A DNA stretch of 64,000 bases, from NCBI GenBank assembly GCA_029564935.1, contig JAKQPD010000318.1, positions 28,168 through 92,167 on the forward strand. The letters are read 5' to 3'. The notes beneath the pieces are model-generated. The model worked only from the letters and a program-made list of their open reading frames with translations. It was not told the DNA's origin and searched no databases. The stretch is from Bacteroidota bacterium (lineage in GTDB: Bacteria; Bacteroidota; Bacteroidia; Bacteroidales; VadinHA17). Positions 54,199 through 63,390 of the stretch are shown here, one piece after another; the stretch's first letter is position 1, and each line of letters starts with the position of its first letter. Position numbers and translations under genes: made by a program.

Positions 54199-57042
54199 TT
54201 ATTTACCTGATCTGAAATTTTTCGGATCTATATCCCTGACACAGCGGAACCCGACAGTTTCACTGCGGTCAAAGCCTGGTGATACAAGGAGCATTATCTG
54301 GGTTCTGTCGAGCGGCTGGGGGCCTCCCTCAATATACCAGGAACCGGACTCGGGATGGTAAAAGCTCCCTCCCCTGATAGATATGAAATAATTCGTACTG
54401 TTGAAGTACATATCACCTGTCATCTGCCATACATTCCCCACCATATCCAGTGCTCCATACGGGCTTTGTCCTTTCGTAAATGCATCAACAGGGGTTGGCC
54501 TGTCGAAAGCATTATTACAATTGGTGGCATGGAACTCATTACCCCAGGGCCATTTCCGTTTATCGGGGCCCTGTGCCGCCAGCTGCCACTCAGCTTCTGA
54601 TGGGAGCCTTTTTTCAGCCCACCGGGCATAAGCCACTGCATCCTCATAACTAATATATACAACCGGATACTTATCCTGCCCCTGTTTATACATACCAGAT
54701 ACCCAGTGCCTTAAGTACCGGGTTGTATCGGCTGGCCGGTAGCCTGTTCTCATGATGAATTCGTAATACTGAGCATTTGTGACAGGAAATTTGTCAATCA
54801 GGAAACTGTCTATCTGGAAAATCTTATTGCTGATGGCCGGGTAAGGAATGAAATTATCAGTCGGTGAAACCTCAAATGAAAAATTCCTTCCGGGAACAAG
54901 AACCATATCAGCGGGTATTTCAGCTGCAGGTACAGACCGCGTGATCCGGCTTATCAGCCATGGCTCCCCTCCTCTTACATTAATAACATTCTCATCGGCA
55001 AGCCTTTCGTTAACAATAAGCTGGATCACCAGCTTTCCTTCATAATAACCGAAAAGGTTCCTGACGCTTACAATTGTATCGCTTATAACCTTCAACTCTT
55101 TCTTTTCTGCTTTGTAAGAAGGATTACCTTTCCACAAAACGAGCTTCCCGGATCCGGGGTAATTAATCTTTACCGAATCACCATTTATCAGCTCAGACCT
55201 GAGAATTTCGGGAAATTCAGCAATGCAATCAACAGAACCTTCCTTTCTTGTTCCGCTCCAATCAGAAGGCCAGCCTTCAGTTTTCACCGGTATCATAGTC
55301 TTTCCGTTAACCGGCCCGGGAATCAGATTCTCGTGGTTCCAGAGTGAGACATAGTGCCTGCCTTGCCGTACCGGCACCTGAAAAAGCTTTCCTGAAAATC
55401 CTTCCTGCCTGAGATTAAGGACAGTATAAATAGTTTTTTCTCCTGACTGCCATCTGTTAACAAAAATATTATCGGTCGCAGTTTCGATCAGGGGTGTCCA
55501 GTTCTTATCCAGGAATGCATCATTATTCTGCCTGAGGATGAAAGTGGTCCGTGCAAGATAATCCATATCGGCCCTGAAATCGTCGTTCCTTCCTCCCGGA
55601 CGGAACATATTTAGTTCTGTACCGTAACCATTAAAAAACGAAATTGCAGTTTCGCGGTGTATCAGGTCCTCTCCCACGTCGCAGACCCTGAAAATGGCAA
55701 AATCCGGTTTAATTAGTTTATTAAGATTCAGTTCGGGACTTAAGAATATTGCGTTATGGACCCGTCCGGAGATAATTCCCGGCATATCTTTTACAACAGC
55801 CATTCCTTCTGAAAACATTACAACGCCTTTTCTGACACTGTCAGCAGCCGCCTGCAGTTCATAGCTCGAGTTCCCTCTTGTATCAAGTACAACACCATCG
55901 GCATCAGTTTCTTTAATCAGCTTCGCCATTCCCCTGTAATGATCTTCCTTCCTTGTACTGTTATCCCATGGATTATAAGCTATAAAGAAGCGTGTGCCGT
56001 ATGAATGTGACAACTTTACAAAATTACCCAGCTGGGCAATACCACCGGGAAGATCCCTGTACAAATCCCACTGATTTCTCCTGTCGAGGCCGAGACGCGG
56101 CCATGTAGGCCATATCCCGTAAACATCGATCTTCCCGAAATCCTGTATCCCAGTCTTCAGAAGCTCCGGATATGTGTATTTACCTGTAAGCCTGTCATAA
56201 AATTCCCTGTCCCATGCCATCTGAAGTATTATAAGGTAGGATTCCCTTATCCAGGTAAGGTCATTCCGCTCATATAGTTTGTAATCAAATTTACTAATGT
56301 CATATAAATACTTATCTCTGAATACCTTGCGGATTCCATCCTGCCAGGTTCCCTTGTAAAGTGAGGTGTACATCGTATATGTTACAGATGATCCGGGAAC
56401 TAACAAGGTCTCATACCTTTTTCTAATGGCTCCATCTGTTTTGGTCCTGCGTGTAAGTCCGCATAATGATTGTTCATGGCCTGCTGAAAATGAAGAATAA
56501 CCAAGTTCCCAGGCATTATCCGGCAGAATCACCCTGACAGGCCTGTAACCGGGACGGAAAAGACAGGCTCTGGCAAGGCCGGCCGGACCATGACCGGTTA
56601 TATATACTGAAGATTTATCCTCACCATAGGGAACAACATTGCTGACAATAAGGGTATCGGAACCTGTGTTTTTAAATATTATACCGCATGCCCAGTCAGG
56701 ATCTCCGGCATCAGGCAGCCGGAAAGTGATCTTCAGGGTACCATCAACAGTCTGTGAGAAAACAGAGTCATTCTTAACAGCTTCATAATCAGCTGATGTA
56801 CAATATCTGCCGTTAAGAAGAAAACTGAACAGCGGCCTGGGTGCTTCCAGATTTATTGTTGAATTGTCTGCAAGGTATATCCTGCCGGTAATCAGACCGC
56901 GGGTCGCCTCAATGCCAATCTGCTCTATCCCCTGAGCAAAAGCCTGGTTTACTGTAAATAACAATATAATGCAGCAATTCCTTAGAATAATTGCGGTTTT
57001 TCCTGTCAGGGATGAAATAATGTTCGACATAAAACGCAGCAA
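54199..57042 (-). CDS. secreted glycosidase-like (DUF6259-type) protein fused to FGE-like domain
   Basis: 947 residues. An N-terminal signal peptide ends near AFAQ. Residues about 40-690 resemble TIM-barrel glycoside hydrolase-like proteins: 'YGIWPTWPRLGLDRRNQWDLYRDLPGG', 'HSYGTRFFIAYNPWDNSTR', 'DADGVVLDTRGNSSYELQ'. Residues about 715-945 are a sulfatase-modifying-factor (FGE/SUMF1) fold: 'FQIDSFLIDKFPVTNAQYYEFI', 'KRLPSEAEWQLAAQG', 'GNVWQMTGD', 'IRGGSF'. The two active cysteines of true FGE are absent (Ser-Gly-Ser-Trp after GGSFYHPE), so it is probably a non-catalytic ligand- or carbohydrate-binding version. Starts at 57042 or 57030 are both possible. Substrate unknown. Confidence 0.82.
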   Translation of the reverse strand: MLRFMSNIISSLTGKTAIILRNCCIILLFTVNQAFAQGIEQIGIEATRGLITGRIYLADNSTINLEAPRPLFSFLLNGRYCTSADYEAVKNDSVFSQTVDGTLKITFRLPDAGDPDWACGIIFKNTGSDTLIVSNVVPYGEDKSSVYITGHGPAGLARACLFRPGYRPVRVILPDNAWELGYSSFSAGHEQSLCGLTRRTKTDGAIRKRYETLLVPGSSVTYTMYTSLYKGTWQDGIRKVFRDKYLYDISKFDYKLYERNDLTWIRESYLIILQMAWDREFYDRLTGKYTYPELLKTGIQDFGKIDVYGIWPTWPRLGLDRRNQWDLYRDLPGGIAQLGNFVKLSHSYGTRFFIAYNPWDNSTRKEDHYRGMAKLIKETDADGVVLDTRGNSSYELQAAADSVRKGVVMFSEGMAVVKDMPGIISGRVHNAIFLSPELNLNKLIKPDFAIFRVCDVGEDLIHRETAISFFNGYGTELNMFRPGGRNDDFRADMDYLARTTFILRQNNDAFLDKNWTPLIETATDNIFVNRWQSGEKTIYTVLNLRQEGFSGKLFQVPVRQGRHYVSLWNHENLIPGPVNGKTMIPVKTEGWPSDWSGTRKEGSVDCIAEFPEILRSELINGDSVKINYPGSGKLVLWKGNPSYKAEKKELKVISDTIVSVRNLFGYYEGKLVIQLIVNERLADENVINVRGGEPWLISRITRSVPAAEIPADMVLVPGRNFSFEVSPTDNFIPYPAISNKIFQIDSFLIDKFPVTNAQYYEFIMRTGYRPADTTRYLRHWVSGMYKQGQDKYPVVYISYEDAVAYARWAEKRLPSEAEWQLAAQGPDKRKWPWGNEFHATNCNNAFDRPTPVDAFTKGQSPYGALDMVGNVWQMTGDMYFNSTNYFISIRGGSFYHPESGSWYIEGGPQPLDRTQIMLLVSPGFDRSETVGFRCVRDIDPKNFRSGK

Positions 57043-57177
57043 ATCTGTATTTATAAAAAGCTAATTAACAGATAAAAAATTTCACCATTAATATACTTGA
57101 ATAATATAACATAACGTTAATGAAAAAATTGTTTTTTGTCTGAAAAAGTACTAAAAATCAACATGCTGATCTAAGGA

Positions 57178-57209
57178 TTTGTTTTGTTGGGTAAAAATTT
57201 GTATTTTTA
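57178..57209 (+). promoter_or_regulatory. putative promoter (TTTG-N20-TATTTTTA)
   Basis: TTTG at 57178-57181 is separated by 20 bp from TATTTTTA (57202-57209), a one-mismatch -7 box. It is placed to drive the small lipoprotein gene at 57237. Confidence 0.45.
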
Positions 57210-57236
57210 GCAATCTTTTCTGATCCAGATAAAAGG

Positions 57237-57449
57237 ATGTGTGAAACTGTCAGGATAATAAAGTATTTTGCATTGTTTATTTTCATTGCAATGCTTACCA
57301 GCTGTGCACCTTCGAAGCAGAATCCCTATTATAAGAAGAGGGCTGATGCATCCAAGGTAAACACTTCCCAGCTTGGGAGAAACCGCTATTATTTCTCATC
57401 GGGGTATCAGAAAAAGCTTGTCAAAAGCTATAAGAAGAGAAAATTCTAG
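57237..57449 (+). CDS. small basic lipoprotein, unknown
   Basis: 70 residues. The signal peptide ends in the lipobox LTSC (then APSKQNPYYKKR), so it is a lipoprotein of about 48 mature residues. The mature part is rich in Lys, Arg and Tyr (NRYYFSSGYQKKLVKSYKKRKF). No family was recognised. A promoter-like element and AAAAGG directly before the ATG support it as a real gene. It ends 2 bp from the convergent MBL hydrolase stop. Confidence 0.7.
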   Translation: MCETVRIIKYFALFIFIAMLTSCAPSKQNPYYKKRADASKVNTSQLGRNRYYFSSGYQKKLVKSYKKRKF

Positions 57450-57451
57450 GA

Positions 57452-58219
57452 TCAGTCATCACAAATAAAGCTGAGGCCATCGTAAGCAAGACATATTCCT
57501 GGAGGAAGCTCGCGGCTCACTTCGCTGTGCAACCCCATCTGATGGCTTATATGTGTAATAAATGCTTTCCGGGGTGAAATTTCCCTTATGAAATCGATCG
57601 CTTCCCGAAGACTGAAATGGGATATGTGTTTTTCTTTCCTCAGCGCATTGATAACCAGATATTTCACACCAAACAGTTTTTCCCTGCTCTCCTGGGGAAC
57701 ATAGTTTGCATCGGTTATGTAAGCAAAATTCCCGATCCTGAATCCGTATATCTCAAGATGAAGGTGACGTACCCTTATTGGTATAATTTCGATCCCTTTG
57801 ATCCTGAATCCATAACCGTCAATATTGTTTAATCTCATTTTAGGTATGCCCGGGTACTGATATTCAGCAAAAACGTAAGAGAATTCGCTTTTTATGGCTT
57901 TCTGAACCCGTTCTTCGGCAAAAATGTCGATCGCATCCTGGCTTTTATAATTGAATGCCCTCACGTCGTCCATTCCTGCAATATGGTCCTTATGTTCATG
58001 TGTAAGGATGATTGCATCCAGTCTTTTTACATTTTCCCTGAGCATCTGCTGGCGGAAATCCGGACCGGCATCAATAAGCAACACGGTTCTGTCAATTTCA
58101 ATCAGTGCAGATGTCCGCAGACGCTTATCGTGCTGATCTTCAGATAAACATGTTTTGCATTCACAGGCAATCACCGGAACACCCTGAGATGTCCCCGTAC
58201 CTAAAAAAGTGATTTTCAC
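57452..58219 (-). CDS. MBL-fold metallo-hydrolase (PhnP-like)
   Basis: 255 residues. Zinc ligands are visible: THEHKDH (H74, H76, D78, H79), 'FAYITDANYV' and 'AFITHISHQMGLH'. The N-terminus (MKITFLGTGTSQGVPVIAC) and CECKTC pair fit the PhnP-like, phosphodiesterase-type subgroup. Predicted cytoplasmic. The substrate (cyclic phosphate or lipoyl-related) is not known. A perfect -7 box lies at 58238-58245. Confidence 0.88.
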   Translation of the reverse strand: MKITFLGTGTSQGVPVIACECKTCLSEDQHDKRLRTSALIEIDRTVLLIDAGPDFRQQMLRENVKRLDAIILTHEHKDHIAGMDDVRAFNYKSQDAIDIFAEERVQKAIKSEFSYVFAEYQYPGIPKMRLNNIDGYGFRIKGIEIIPIRVRHLHLEIYGFRIGNFAYITDANYVPQESREKLFGVKYLVINALRKEKHISHFSLREAIDFIREISPRKAFITHISHQMGLHSEVSRELPPGICLAYDGLSFICDD

Positions 58220-58237
58220 AATTGATCAATTTGCAGA

Positions 58238-58245
58238 CAAACCTA
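58238..58245 (-). promoter_or_regulatory. -7 promoter box for the MBL hydrolase gene
   Basis: TAGGTTTG on the minus strand, 19 bp before the ATG; perfect TAnnTTTG match. Confidence 0.45.
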
Positions 58246-58337
58246 TATTAAAATTCAATAGTACCAAACAGGACATGATATTTTTTGCATCGGCACAGTT
58301 ACTTCATATTTTACTATATTTGATAAACTTCTGAACA

Positions 58338-59036
58338 GTGAAAGGACGATTATATCTTATTCCGGTTACACTTGGGGGAAATGATTTCTCATCGGTCATC
58401 CCCGAAAAGGTTCTCAGCATAACAAAACAGTTAAGGTTCTTTATTGTTGAAGAGATAAGAAGTGCAAGAAGGTTTCTGAGGCTTATTGATAAAAACTTCC
58501 CCATTGATGATTGTAGTTTTTCAGAACTTAATGAGCATACCCGCGAAGATGACATAAGTCAGTTCCTTGAGCCTCTGATGAATGGCACAGATATAGGTCT
58601 GATGAGTGAGGCCGGGCTGCCGGGGATTGCTGATCCCGGATCAAACCTGATCGCTGTTGCGCACAGAAAGAACATAAGAATAGTACCGTTGTCAGGACCT
58701 TCATCTATAATACTTGCGTTAACAGCCTCCGGATGCAACGGTCAGAACTTTACTTTTCACGGATATCTTCCGGTCAAACCACAGGAGCGTGCTTCATGCA
58801 TAAAAGAAATCGAAAAGAAGGCTCACGAAGGTTATGCCCAGATATTTATGGAAACACCTTACAGGAATTCGCGTATGCTGGAGACACTTTTATCTGTCTG
58901 TAACAGCAAAACCCTGCTTTGTATAGCGGCAGATATCAGCCTTCCATCAGAATTCATCAGGACTATGAGAATTTCTGAATGGAAAGCTGACAAACCCGAT
59001 CTTGATAACAGGTTAGTTGTATATGTTATGCAATAG
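58338..59036 (+). CDS. tetrapyrrole methylase-family SAM methyltransferase (RsmI-like)
   Basis: 232 residues, starting at GTG 58338 (MKGRLYLIPVTLGG). The family fold is visible: 'GLMSEAGLPGIADPGSNLI', 'VPLSGPSSIILALTASG', 'FTFHGYLP', 'QIFMETPYRNSRMLETLL'. RsmI methylates the 2'-hydroxyl of C1402 in 16S rRNA; this short protein belongs to the same superfamily but to a separate Bacteroidota group, so the target is uncertain. It ends 5 bp from the convergent FKBP gene. Confidence 0.85.
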   Translation: MKGRLYLIPVTLGGNDFSSVIPEKVLSITKQLRFFIVEEIRSARRFLRLIDKNFPIDDCSFSELNEHTREDDISQFLEPLMNGTDIGLMSEAGLPGIADPGSNLIAVAHRKNIRIVPLSGPSSIILALTASGCNGQNFTFHGYLPVKPQERASCIKEIEKKAHEGYAQIFMETPYRNSRMLETLLSVCNSKTLLCIAADISLPSEFIRTMRISEWKADKPDLDNRLVVYVMQ

Positions 59037-59041
59037 AAATA

Positions 59042-59542
59042 CTACTTTCCGGCGTACGGTGCAATACTGTCAAGCTTGACCTCAAAGAGAAGAGGAGTAT
59101 ATGCCGACATATAATAACCTGAGTTCCCGTAGCCAAGAAAAGAAGGTATAAGCAACTTGGCAGTTCCACCTTCCTTCATGTACATAACACCTTCATCGAA
59201 TCCCGGAATAACATAACTTTCTCCAACCGGGAATGCGAACAGGTCGCCTCCAACATTGGTGTCAAACTTCGTACCGTCAAGGAAATAACCGGTATATGTA
59301 ACAAAAGCTGTATCCTTTGCCACAGGCTTTTCACCAGTGCCCACTGTAACGTCAAGATAATATAATCCACTCTCTTTCAACTCAAAAGCAAGTTCGGGGT
59401 GCTGATTCAGATAATTCAATATCTCTTCCTTTTCTTCCTTCTCATATTTTTTTGTAAGGTCACAGGAAGAAAGCATTATCATTATCAATCCCGTAAATAA
59501 AAAACCTTTAATTAAATTGTTCATCTTTATCATCATTTTCAA
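59042..59542 (-). CDS. FKBP-type peptidyl-prolyl isomerase lipoprotein (first)
   Basis: 166 residues. The signal peptide ends in lipobox MLSSC (then DLTKKYEKEE). The FKBP domain follows: 'VTYTGYFLDGTKFDTN', 'VIPGFDEGVMYMKEGGTAKLLIPSFLGYG'. It probably assists folding of envelope proteins in the periplasm. ATG 59524 (MNNLIKG) is an alternative start. It is the last of three genes: NrnA-like, FKBP, FKBP. Confidence 0.9.
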   Translation of the reverse strand: MKMMIKMNNLIKGFLFTGLIMIMLSSCDLTKKYEKEEKEEILNYLNQHPELAFELKESGLYYLDVTVGTGEKPVAKDTAFVTYTGYFLDGTKFDTNVGGDLFAFPVGESYVIPGFDEGVMYMKEGGTAKLLIPSFLGYGNSGYYMSAYTPLLFEVKLDSIAPYAGK

Positions 59543-59554
59543 AAATTAATTATT

Positions 59555-60067
59555 TCAGTTGTTTAAAATTCTTACTTCATATACAATTACTGACCTGGCC
59601 GGTATTTTATTACCGTCGCCTTTAAGGCCATAAGCCAGGTAAGGAGGAATAATGAAAACCGCTTCTCCTCCCGGTTTCAGCATTTTCAATCCCTGATCCA
59701 GTCCGGGAACCATTTCACTTCTTCCGATAATCAGTTCTTCCGGTCCTGACTCTTCCGATGAATAACATTTTGTACCATCAAGAAGCGAACAGGTATATTC
59801 CATAACTATCTTCTGGTTATTTGACAGAAAATCACCGCGTCCCCCCGAAATGATCTGGTACCACAATCCTGTTTGTGATTCCGTCATCTCAAGATCTCTT
59901 CTTTCAATATAACCTTCTATCCTCTCCCTGTCTTTCCGGACAAGATACCTGTTCAGATCTGCCAGCTCTTTTCTCCCGGGAGGCTGAACGTTCTTTTGTT
60001 CCGGAGCCTGTCTGCACGAAAAAAAAGATATAATAAATAACGTAATAACTAAAACTCTTATTATCAT
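59555..60067 (-). CDS. FKBP-type peptidyl-prolyl isomerase lipoprotein (second)
   Basis: 170 residues. Signal peptide MIIRVLVITLFIISFFSC has a lipobox at its end. The FKBP domain contains 'VMEYTCSLLDGTKCYSS', 'MVPGLDQGLKMLKPGGEAVFIIPPYLAYG'. It is 12 bp from the downstream FKBP paralogue and 4 bp from the NrnA-like gene. The pair resembles the Gld-type FKBP lipoproteins of Bacteroidota; whether it relates to gliding or T9SS function is unknown. Confidence 0.9.
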   Translation of the reverse strand: MIIRVLVITLFIISFFSCRQAPEQKNVQPPGRKELADLNRYLVRKDRERIEGYIERRDLEMTESQTGLWYQIISGGRGDFLSNNQKIVMEYTCSLLDGTKCYSSEESGPEELIIGRSEMVPGLDQGLKMLKPGGEAVFIIPPYLAYGLKGDGNKIPARSVIVYEVRILNN

Positions 60068-60071
60068 TTCC

Positions 60072-61097
60072 TTATTTATTCCCGTTCAGGCTTCTGAAAT
60101 TTTCCTTAAGGATCTTCAAAAAATAAGCAATTGAATTTTCAAGCGAATCCCTGTATTCACCTCCTGATGCATTCATATGTCCGCCCCCCGAAAAAAAATC
60201 CGATGCAAATTTGTTTGACGGAAAATTACCTGTGGAACGGAATGAAAGCTTTACAAAACCTTCCTTCTCGACAAAGAATGCCGAGAAAATTATCCCTTTT
60301 ATTGAAAGGGGAAGGTTTACAAATCCTTCAGTATCGCCCTTTACATATTTATAATCATCGAGATCAGCCCGGGTAAGCCATATATAAGCTGTCTGATACT
60401 CAGGCAGTACGACCATTCTTTCATTCAGAGCGAATCCCTGAAGTCTTAATCTGTTCTCGGAGAAATTATTGTAAACGAGATTAAGAATTCTTTCTTTTTC
60501 GATACCAGTATCGAGTAAATCAGCAACGATCCTTAAAGTGCGACTCGTATATGATCCATATTCAAAATTACCTGTATCGGTAATGATCCCCACATAAATT
60601 GCCTCACTGTAAGGTTTGCTGCGGAAAGGGTTACCGTTCATTTCTGTGATCAGTTCATGAACAAGCTCGGCAGTTGAACAGTAGCCGGAATCAGAAATTT
60701 CAAAATCTGCAAAACCTTTCGGATCGAGATGATGGTCGATAATTATTTTTACAGTTCCTGATCCGGTAACAAGATCTTCCATTTCTCCAAGCCTGTCAGG
60801 CTGATTGAAGTCAAGCATCACTATAAGATCTGCTGCCTCAACAAGCTTTCTGCACTTTTCCCTCTGGCGGATATATACATGAATAAGATCCGACCCCTCC
60901 ATCCATCTGAGGAATTCCTGGAGATTATTTGGAGAGATCATTGTTACATTCTTGCCTGAGGAGACCAGATAATGATAAAGCGCAAGCTGTGAACCAATTG
61001 CATCACCATCAGGATTTATGTGACTGATCAGCAAGATGTTATCTGAGTTGAAAAAATGTTCAGATAATCTTTTTGTATATTTGTATAAATCAGGCAT
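60072..61097 (-). CDS. nrnA: DHH-family phosphoesterase (NrnA-like oligoribonuclease / pAp phosphatase)
   Basis: 341 residues. DHH motifs: HINPDGDAIGSQ (motif I), MLDFNQPDR (motif II), IIIDHHLDP (motif III, DHH), and C-terminal DHHA1 with GGGHMNASGG. NrnA removes nucleotides from short RNA oligomers and dephosphorylates 3'-phosphoadenosine 5'-phosphate. It is the first gene of a three-gene group with two FKBP lipoproteins. Confidence 0.93.
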   Translation of the reverse strand: MPDLYKYTKRLSEHFFNSDNILLISHINPDGDAIGSQLALYHYLVSSGKNVTMISPNNLQEFLRWMEGSDLIHVYIRQREKCRKLVEAADLIVMLDFNQPDRLGEMEDLVTGSGTVKIIIDHHLDPKGFADFEISDSGYCSTAELVHELITEMNGNPFRSKPYSEAIYVGIITDTGNFEYGSYTSRTLRIVADLLDTGIEKERILNLVYNNFSENRLRLQGFALNERMVVLPEYQTAYIWLTRADLDDYKYVKGDTEGFVNLPLSIKGIIFSAFFVEKEGFVKLSFRSTGNFPSNKFASDFFSGGGHMNASGGEYRDSLENSIAYFLKILKENFRSLNGNK

Positions 61098-61183
61098 CTT
61101 TGCTCCTCATAATTTAAGGGCGTAAAGATAAGCAATATTCCCGATTAGAAGCGCCGGAAGTACAATTACGAAAAAGGCAAAAA

Positions 61184-61603
61184 ATGAATGGTGATCTGAC
61201 ATTTGCTATTATAAAACCCAATGCCGTAAGGACAGGCAAGTCCGGACCGATCCTGGCTATGATAAATGAAGCCGGCTTTGAGATCACGGGTTTAAAAATG
61301 ATTATGCTTACCACACAGCAGGCTGAAAATTTTTATGATGAACACAGAGACAAGCCCTTTTTTGAGGGGTTGATCGAGTTCATGACTTCGGGACCGGTAA
61401 TTGTTATGATACTCAGACGTGAAAATGCAGTAGAGGAATTCAGGAACCTTCTCGGCAATACCGATCCTGAAAAAGCTGAACCGGGAACTATACGGAAAAT
61501 ATATGCCATATCTGTAAGGATGAATGCGGTTCATGGCTCCGAAAGTGACGAAAGTGCACGGAGAGAAGCTGATTTCTTCTTCTCAGACATAGAAAGATTC
61601 TAA
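61184..61603 (+). CDS. ndk: nucleoside diphosphate kinase
   Basis: 139 residues. Family hallmarks: FAIIKPNAV at the N-terminus and the active-site MNAVHGSESDESARREADFFF, whose histidine is phosphorylated. It balances nucleoside triphosphate pools. It is divergent from the NrnA-like gene (86-bp spacer) and 21 bp before the next same-strand gene. Confidence 0.97.
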   Translation: MNGDLTFAIIKPNAVRTGKSGPILAMINEAGFEITGLKMIMLTTQQAENFYDEHRDKPFFEGLIEFMTSGPVIVMILRRENAVEEFRNLLGNTDPEKAEPGTIRKIYAISVRMNAVHGSESDESARREADFFFSDIERF

Positions 61604-61624
61604 AAATACCGATCTCATATTATT

Positions 61625-63373
61625 ATGATTACTGAAACAGCTGTTGACTTTTCCGATCAAAGGACCCTAGAAAAGTACTCCTCAGCTTTTACCCTCTCCG
61701 ATATGGAGATATTCATTTTTCCCGAGCTGTTCTATCCTCTTGTTCTCGCAAATATCATGTCGCCCGTTATCTGGGAATGGAGAAAGGACCCATGGTTCAA
61801 TGATATAGAGAAAAAGAGTTTTAATTATAAAATTAACAGGATCAAGCAGTTCATTATCCAGAACTATGTTTTTAACCTCGATCTGTCTACCTGGGGCCTC
61901 ACAACAAAAAGCCGTGAGATTGAAAGATTCAGGGATTTCTTCGACATGGATATGCTGAAGCAGTCAAATGCACTTTTCGGGTACGAGGGTGATAAATACT
62001 ACTTTGATATTGATATCAGGAAGCACTTCGGACTGGACAAATTCAATACGGATGTGATCCCGTACTGGAAGACCGAGACTGTTGAGGCGATGACAGCTTT
62101 CAGATACAAAGATAATTTTACTACAGGCGCAGGCGAATGCGTCTCGCTATCAGCGCTGTACGCTGCAGCCATATTTATTATAGCCAGGATACCTCTCGAA
62201 AAAATATTCCTCATAGCCACACCGCTGCATTCGCAAAATTTCATTCCCGAAAAGGAAGGTATTATAACCAATAACCGCAGAATAGTCACAAAAAACATGT
62301 GGTTTAACGGTACTTCCCTTTCCGAAAAGGCAAGAAGAGCCCTGGAAAATGAGAAAGTAACAATAGTAAGCCATATTTCAGGATACATTCATACAGTCAA
62401 TGAGACTGCCACAATCGACAGGAAATCCTATGAATATTTTTCAAAAAAGCTCAGGGACTTCCTCCGTACAGATCTTACTCCGGAAGTATTTATAAATTTT
62501 CTAAGATTCAAATCAAAGTATAAATCACTTTTCCAGGTTGTGTGTGAATGTTCGGGTATCAAACGGTATATCACTCTTGAAAAAATGTTTGAATATGAAC
62601 ACACAAGCAAATACAGTGTATCTGCTGAAACAAGGGACCTTCTGATCAAAGAGATCGAAGGAGATGAATTTCATCTCAGCCCCTTTCCGGGGAAGATCTT
62701 TCTTCATCAGGCAGAGGATATACTTAAGGAAAATACCGGAAGGAGCATTCAGGAGCTTGAGAAACAATTCCTGGAACTGAATTCTGATATCCGGCCCGGG
62801 GCAATAACAGAACTGTTCAGGGATATTTCAACGTTTATTGTAACCGAGCCCAGGTTACCGGATGTAGCTAAAAATTATCTTCCGTCCGTTTCACCGGAAA
62901 TAACACTTGAGGATACACGTGAAAAAATTGTGACAAAAATTCATCGTCTTTCCGCGAAATCCGAAACAGCGCTTCTGACGTTATATGTTTACAGGCAGAT
63001 GGACATGACAGACTGGAAGCCGTTCATCAAAGCGGCAATTGAGCGGAATCCCGTTTGTTTTGACGATCTGAACGGCAGAAGCATAAAAGAAGTATCTGTC
63101 ATTCTTGAGAAACTGCACAATGAATCAATTTATGACGGCCAGCGACTGGCTTTGCCTGATGAAGTCTGGAATTTCTGCCGCGGTGACGGAATCGAGAAAG
63201 CATTCCTTCTTGCCGATTTCATAATTAAAAAAGATCCTTCTGCAGAATTATCTGTTACAATAGATAACAGGAATGTTATTCTGAACCATGGAGGTAATGA
63301 TTACCGGTTCATATCACATAAAAATCTCAGGAAAACAATCCGTATCCGGGGGAATAATTACGAAATCGTATAA
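61625..63373 (+). CDS. unknown protein with transglutaminase-like Cys/His region
   Basis: 582 residues, no signal peptide or TM segment. The first 250 residues contain GAGECVSLSALYAAAIF (C172) and ATPLHSQNFI (H202), with spacing that resembles the Cys-His pair of transglutaminase-like or papain-like folds. A third residue was not located with confidence. The rest has no recognised domain. It follows ndk by 21 bp and may share its transcript. It ends just before the palindrome array. Confidence 0.65.
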   Translation: MITETAVDFSDQRTLEKYSSAFTLSDMEIFIFPELFYPLVLANIMSPVIWEWRKDPWFNDIEKKSFNYKINRIKQFIIQNYVFNLDLSTWGLTTKSREIERFRDFFDMDMLKQSNALFGYEGDKYYFDIDIRKHFGLDKFNTDVIPYWKTETVEAMTAFRYKDNFTTGAGECVSLSALYAAAIFIIARIPLEKIFLIATPLHSQNFIPEKEGIITNNRRIVTKNMWFNGTSLSEKARRALENEKVTIVSHISGYIHTVNETATIDRKSYEYFSKKLRDFLRTDLTPEVFINFLRFKSKYKSLFQVVCECSGIKRYITLEKMFEYEHTSKYSVSAETRDLLIKEIEGDEFHLSPFPGKIFLHQAEDILKENTGRSIQELEKQFLELNSDIRPGAITELFRDISTFIVTEPRLPDVAKNYLPSVSPEITLEDTREKIVTKIHRLSAKSETALLTLYVYRQMDMTDWKPFIKAAIERNPVCFDDLNGRSIKEVSVILEKLHNESIYDGQRLALPDEVWNFCRGDGIEKAFLLADFIIKKDPSAELSVTIDNRNVILNHGGNDYRFISHKNLRKTIRIRGNNYEIV

Positions 63374-63390
63374 TTATATTTTTTTATCAT

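Noticed and set aside
54029-54361. 110-residue ORF with KRIKKRIKKRIKKRIL
   Set aside because: It only translates the repeated terminator arms after galK and runs antisense into the glycosidase-like gene.
54400-54900. Active formylglycine-generating enzyme
   Set aside because: The FGE fold is recognisable but the two catalytic cysteines are replaced, so sulfatase activation is not supported.
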